Assembly (NCBI GenBank): GCA_030447045.1
Contig: JAUJMB010000078.1
Location: forward strand, 1 to 7,317
Direction of reading: 5' to 3'
DNA length: 7,317 nt
From: Rubrobacteraceae bacterium
GTDB lineage: Bacteria > Actinomycetota > Rubrobacteria > Rubrobacterales > Rubrobacteraceae
This document shows, one piece after another, positions 6,655-7,317 of the stretch. Within the stretch, counting starts at the first letter, position 1, and each line of letters begins with the position of its first letter. Under the pieces are notes generated by a model. It searched no databases. It was not told where the DNA came from and saw nothing but the letters and a program-made list of their open reading frames with translations. A program made the translations under genes and the position numbers.

Positions 6655-7164
6655 TTGGGGCTGCTTCTGCTCGGGGTTGGGCTCGTGGCCGTGCAGCGGC
6701 TTCTAGAGTTGCGGTATTCGCGGCGCAACGAGCGCCGTCTCCGGGCGCGGGGGGCCGTGGAGCGGGGGCGTGGACACTACCCTGCGATGGTCGCCGTGCA
6801 TACCCTGTGGCTCGTCTCGACGCTGGTGGAGGGGTTGCTGCGCGGGTCGGAGCCGCCCGCTTGGTGGCCCGTGCCGCTCGCGCTGTTCGTGCTCGTCCAG
6901 CCCTTGCGGTACTGGGCGATCTCTTCCCTTGGCGAGAACTGGAACGTGCGCATCCTCGTGGTGCCAGGCGGCAAGCTCGTCAGGAGCGGGCCTTACCGCT
7001 TCTTCCCGCACCCCAACTACGTGGTCGTCGCCACGGAGGTCCTGACCCTGCCCCTGATCTTCGGCGCCTGGACGACGGCCCTGGTGTTCACGATCCTCAA
7101 CGCCGCCTTCTTCTACGTGCGCATCCGCGCGGAAGACCGGGCGCTCCGGGAGCTTGCAGGCTAA
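6655..7164 (+). CDS. ICMT-family membrane methyltransferase, SrsB/BpsB-like role
   Basis: An integral-membrane SAM-dependent methyltransferase of the isoprenylcysteine carboxyl methyltransferase superfamily, 169 residues long. From the TTG start, a first membrane segment (2-16) runs into QRLLELRYSRRNERRLRARGA (14-34), the conserved block of the YpbQ/BpsB branch. Segments at about 43-62 and 69-92 follow. The SAM-binding SGPYRFFPHPNYV (111-123), a hydrophobic hairpin (124-155) and the terminal RIRAEDRAL (156-164) complete it. Members beside type III PKS genes (SrsB, BpsB) O-methylate alkylresorcinols or alkylpyrones, so that is the expected role here. The start is uncertain: the frame is open far upstream inside the PKS. 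TTG 6655 is chosen because it keeps the first membrane segment, though its ribosome site is weak. GTG 6685 would delete that segment. The gene is flanked on both sides by related 7-nt repeats and lies 65 nt before serS. Confidence 0.87.
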   Translation: MGLLLLGVGLVAVQRLLELRYSRRNERRLRARGAVERGRGHYPAMVAVHTLWLVSTLVEGLLRGSEPPAWWPVPLALFVLVQPLRYWAISSLGENWNVRILVVPGGKLVRSGPYRFFPHPNYVVVATEVLTLPLIFGAWTTALVFTILNAAFFYVRIRAEDRALRELAG

Positions 7165-7187
7165 GATAGCCTTGGCTCTCGGCTTCT

Positions 7188-7215
7188 GCCTGAGGCCCGA
7201 TGCCTGAAGCCTAAG
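7188..7215 (-). repeat. Degenerate 7-nt repeat array, four units, inverted relative to 6583-6617
   Basis: On the plus strand four units, GCCTGAG, GCCCGAT, GCCTGAA and GCCTAAG, repeat every 7 nt. Their reverse complement matches the array after the PKS: 21 of the first 26 bases agree and all five differences are transitions. GGCTTC (7181-7186) also pairs with GAAGCC (7206-7211), so the transcript can form a hairpin between the methyltransferase and serS. With no U-tract after it, this is a poor intrinsic terminator. Confidence 0.55.
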
Positions 7216-7229
7216 ACCCGGAGGCGCCC

Positions 7230-7317
7230 ATGTTGGATCTCAAGTTTATCCGCGAGAACGCGGAGGCCGTCCAGGAGAACTGCAAGAACCGCGGCGTCGA
7301 GGCCGACGTCGGGTTGG
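7230..7317 (+). CDS. serS: Seryl-tRNA synthetase, N-terminal fragment (cut by window edge)
   Basis: Only 29 codons are present. The opening MLDLKFIRENAEAVQENC, then KNRGVEADV, is the hallmark start of bacterial seryl-tRNA synthetase: the first helix leading into the tRNA-binding coiled-coil arm. The enzyme charges tRNA-Ser, and also tRNA-Sec where present, with serine. ATG at 7230 has GGAGG (7220-7224) 5 nt upstream. No T-box leader is seen in the 65-nt gap after the methyltransferase. No clear promoter is visible there either, so read-through from the lipid cluster is possible. The catalytic class II domain lies outside the window. Confidence 0.9.
   Translation, partial: MLDLKFIRENAEAVQENCKNRGVEADVGL

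Noticed and set aside
5286..6728. A 480-codon open frame on the minus strand, longer than the PKS gene it covers
   Set aside because: The translation is a low-complexity Arg/Gly/Glu-rich mix with no domain, as expected for antisense frames in high-GC genes. The plus strand holds the PKS catalytic triad and the C-terminal half of the nitroreductase neighbourhood.
7165..7229. Possible terminator or T-box leader before serS
   Set aside because: The hairpin made by the repeats has no U-tract, and there is no T-box sequence or specifier-loop structure; the gap is too short for one.

Overview
The window is about 70% GC. Its proteins have the composition of a high-GC actinomycete, and the 7-nt intergenic repeats, frequent TTG/GTG starts and protein style suggest a Rubrobacter-like organism (deep-branching, stress-resistant Actinomycetota). 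The taxon is an inference from style, not from a marker gene. I see no rRNA, tRNA, CRISPR or insertion sequence.

Left half, minus strand (2683 down to 1): an operon-like run of three genes. It starts with a beta-ketoacyl-ACP synthase (fabF type, intact Cys-His-Lys-His active site but altered gatekeeper loop). Next comes an ATP-dependent sulfur transferase of the LarE family. Its stop codon overlaps the start of a DUF456 membrane protein that runs off the left edge. A short perfect dyad overlapping a possible -10 element lies just upstream of fabF.

Centre, plus strand (2856-3164): a small protein with four predicted membrane segments and no recognised family, transcribed divergently from fabF. 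It has an extended -10 promoter, and its strong ribosome binding site fits a CTG start better than the GTG start.

Right half, plus strand (about 3196-7164): a four-gene lipid/polyketide cluster. The order is class A flavoprotein (FAD) monooxygenase, nitroreductase-family flavoprotein, type III polyketide synthase, and isoprenylcysteine-carboxyl-methyltransferase (ICMT)-family membrane methyltransferase. Monooxygenase, type III PKS and ICMT methyltransferase are the same three activities as the Streptomyces griseus srsABC phenolic-lipid operon; the PKS-methyltransferase pair also matches Bacillus bpsAB. The likely product is a long-chain alkylresorcinol or alkylpyrone that is O-methylated and oxidised, probably towards a membrane quinone. 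The nitroreductase is an extra not found in srsABC. The cluster is preceded by a long-spacer promoter candidate with a dyad in the spacer, and by a 9-bp perfect leader hairpin touching the first ribosome binding site.

Right edge: degenerate 7-nt repeats lie on both sides of the methyltransferase gene in opposite orientation. They are followed by the first 29 codons of serS (seryl-tRNA synthetase).
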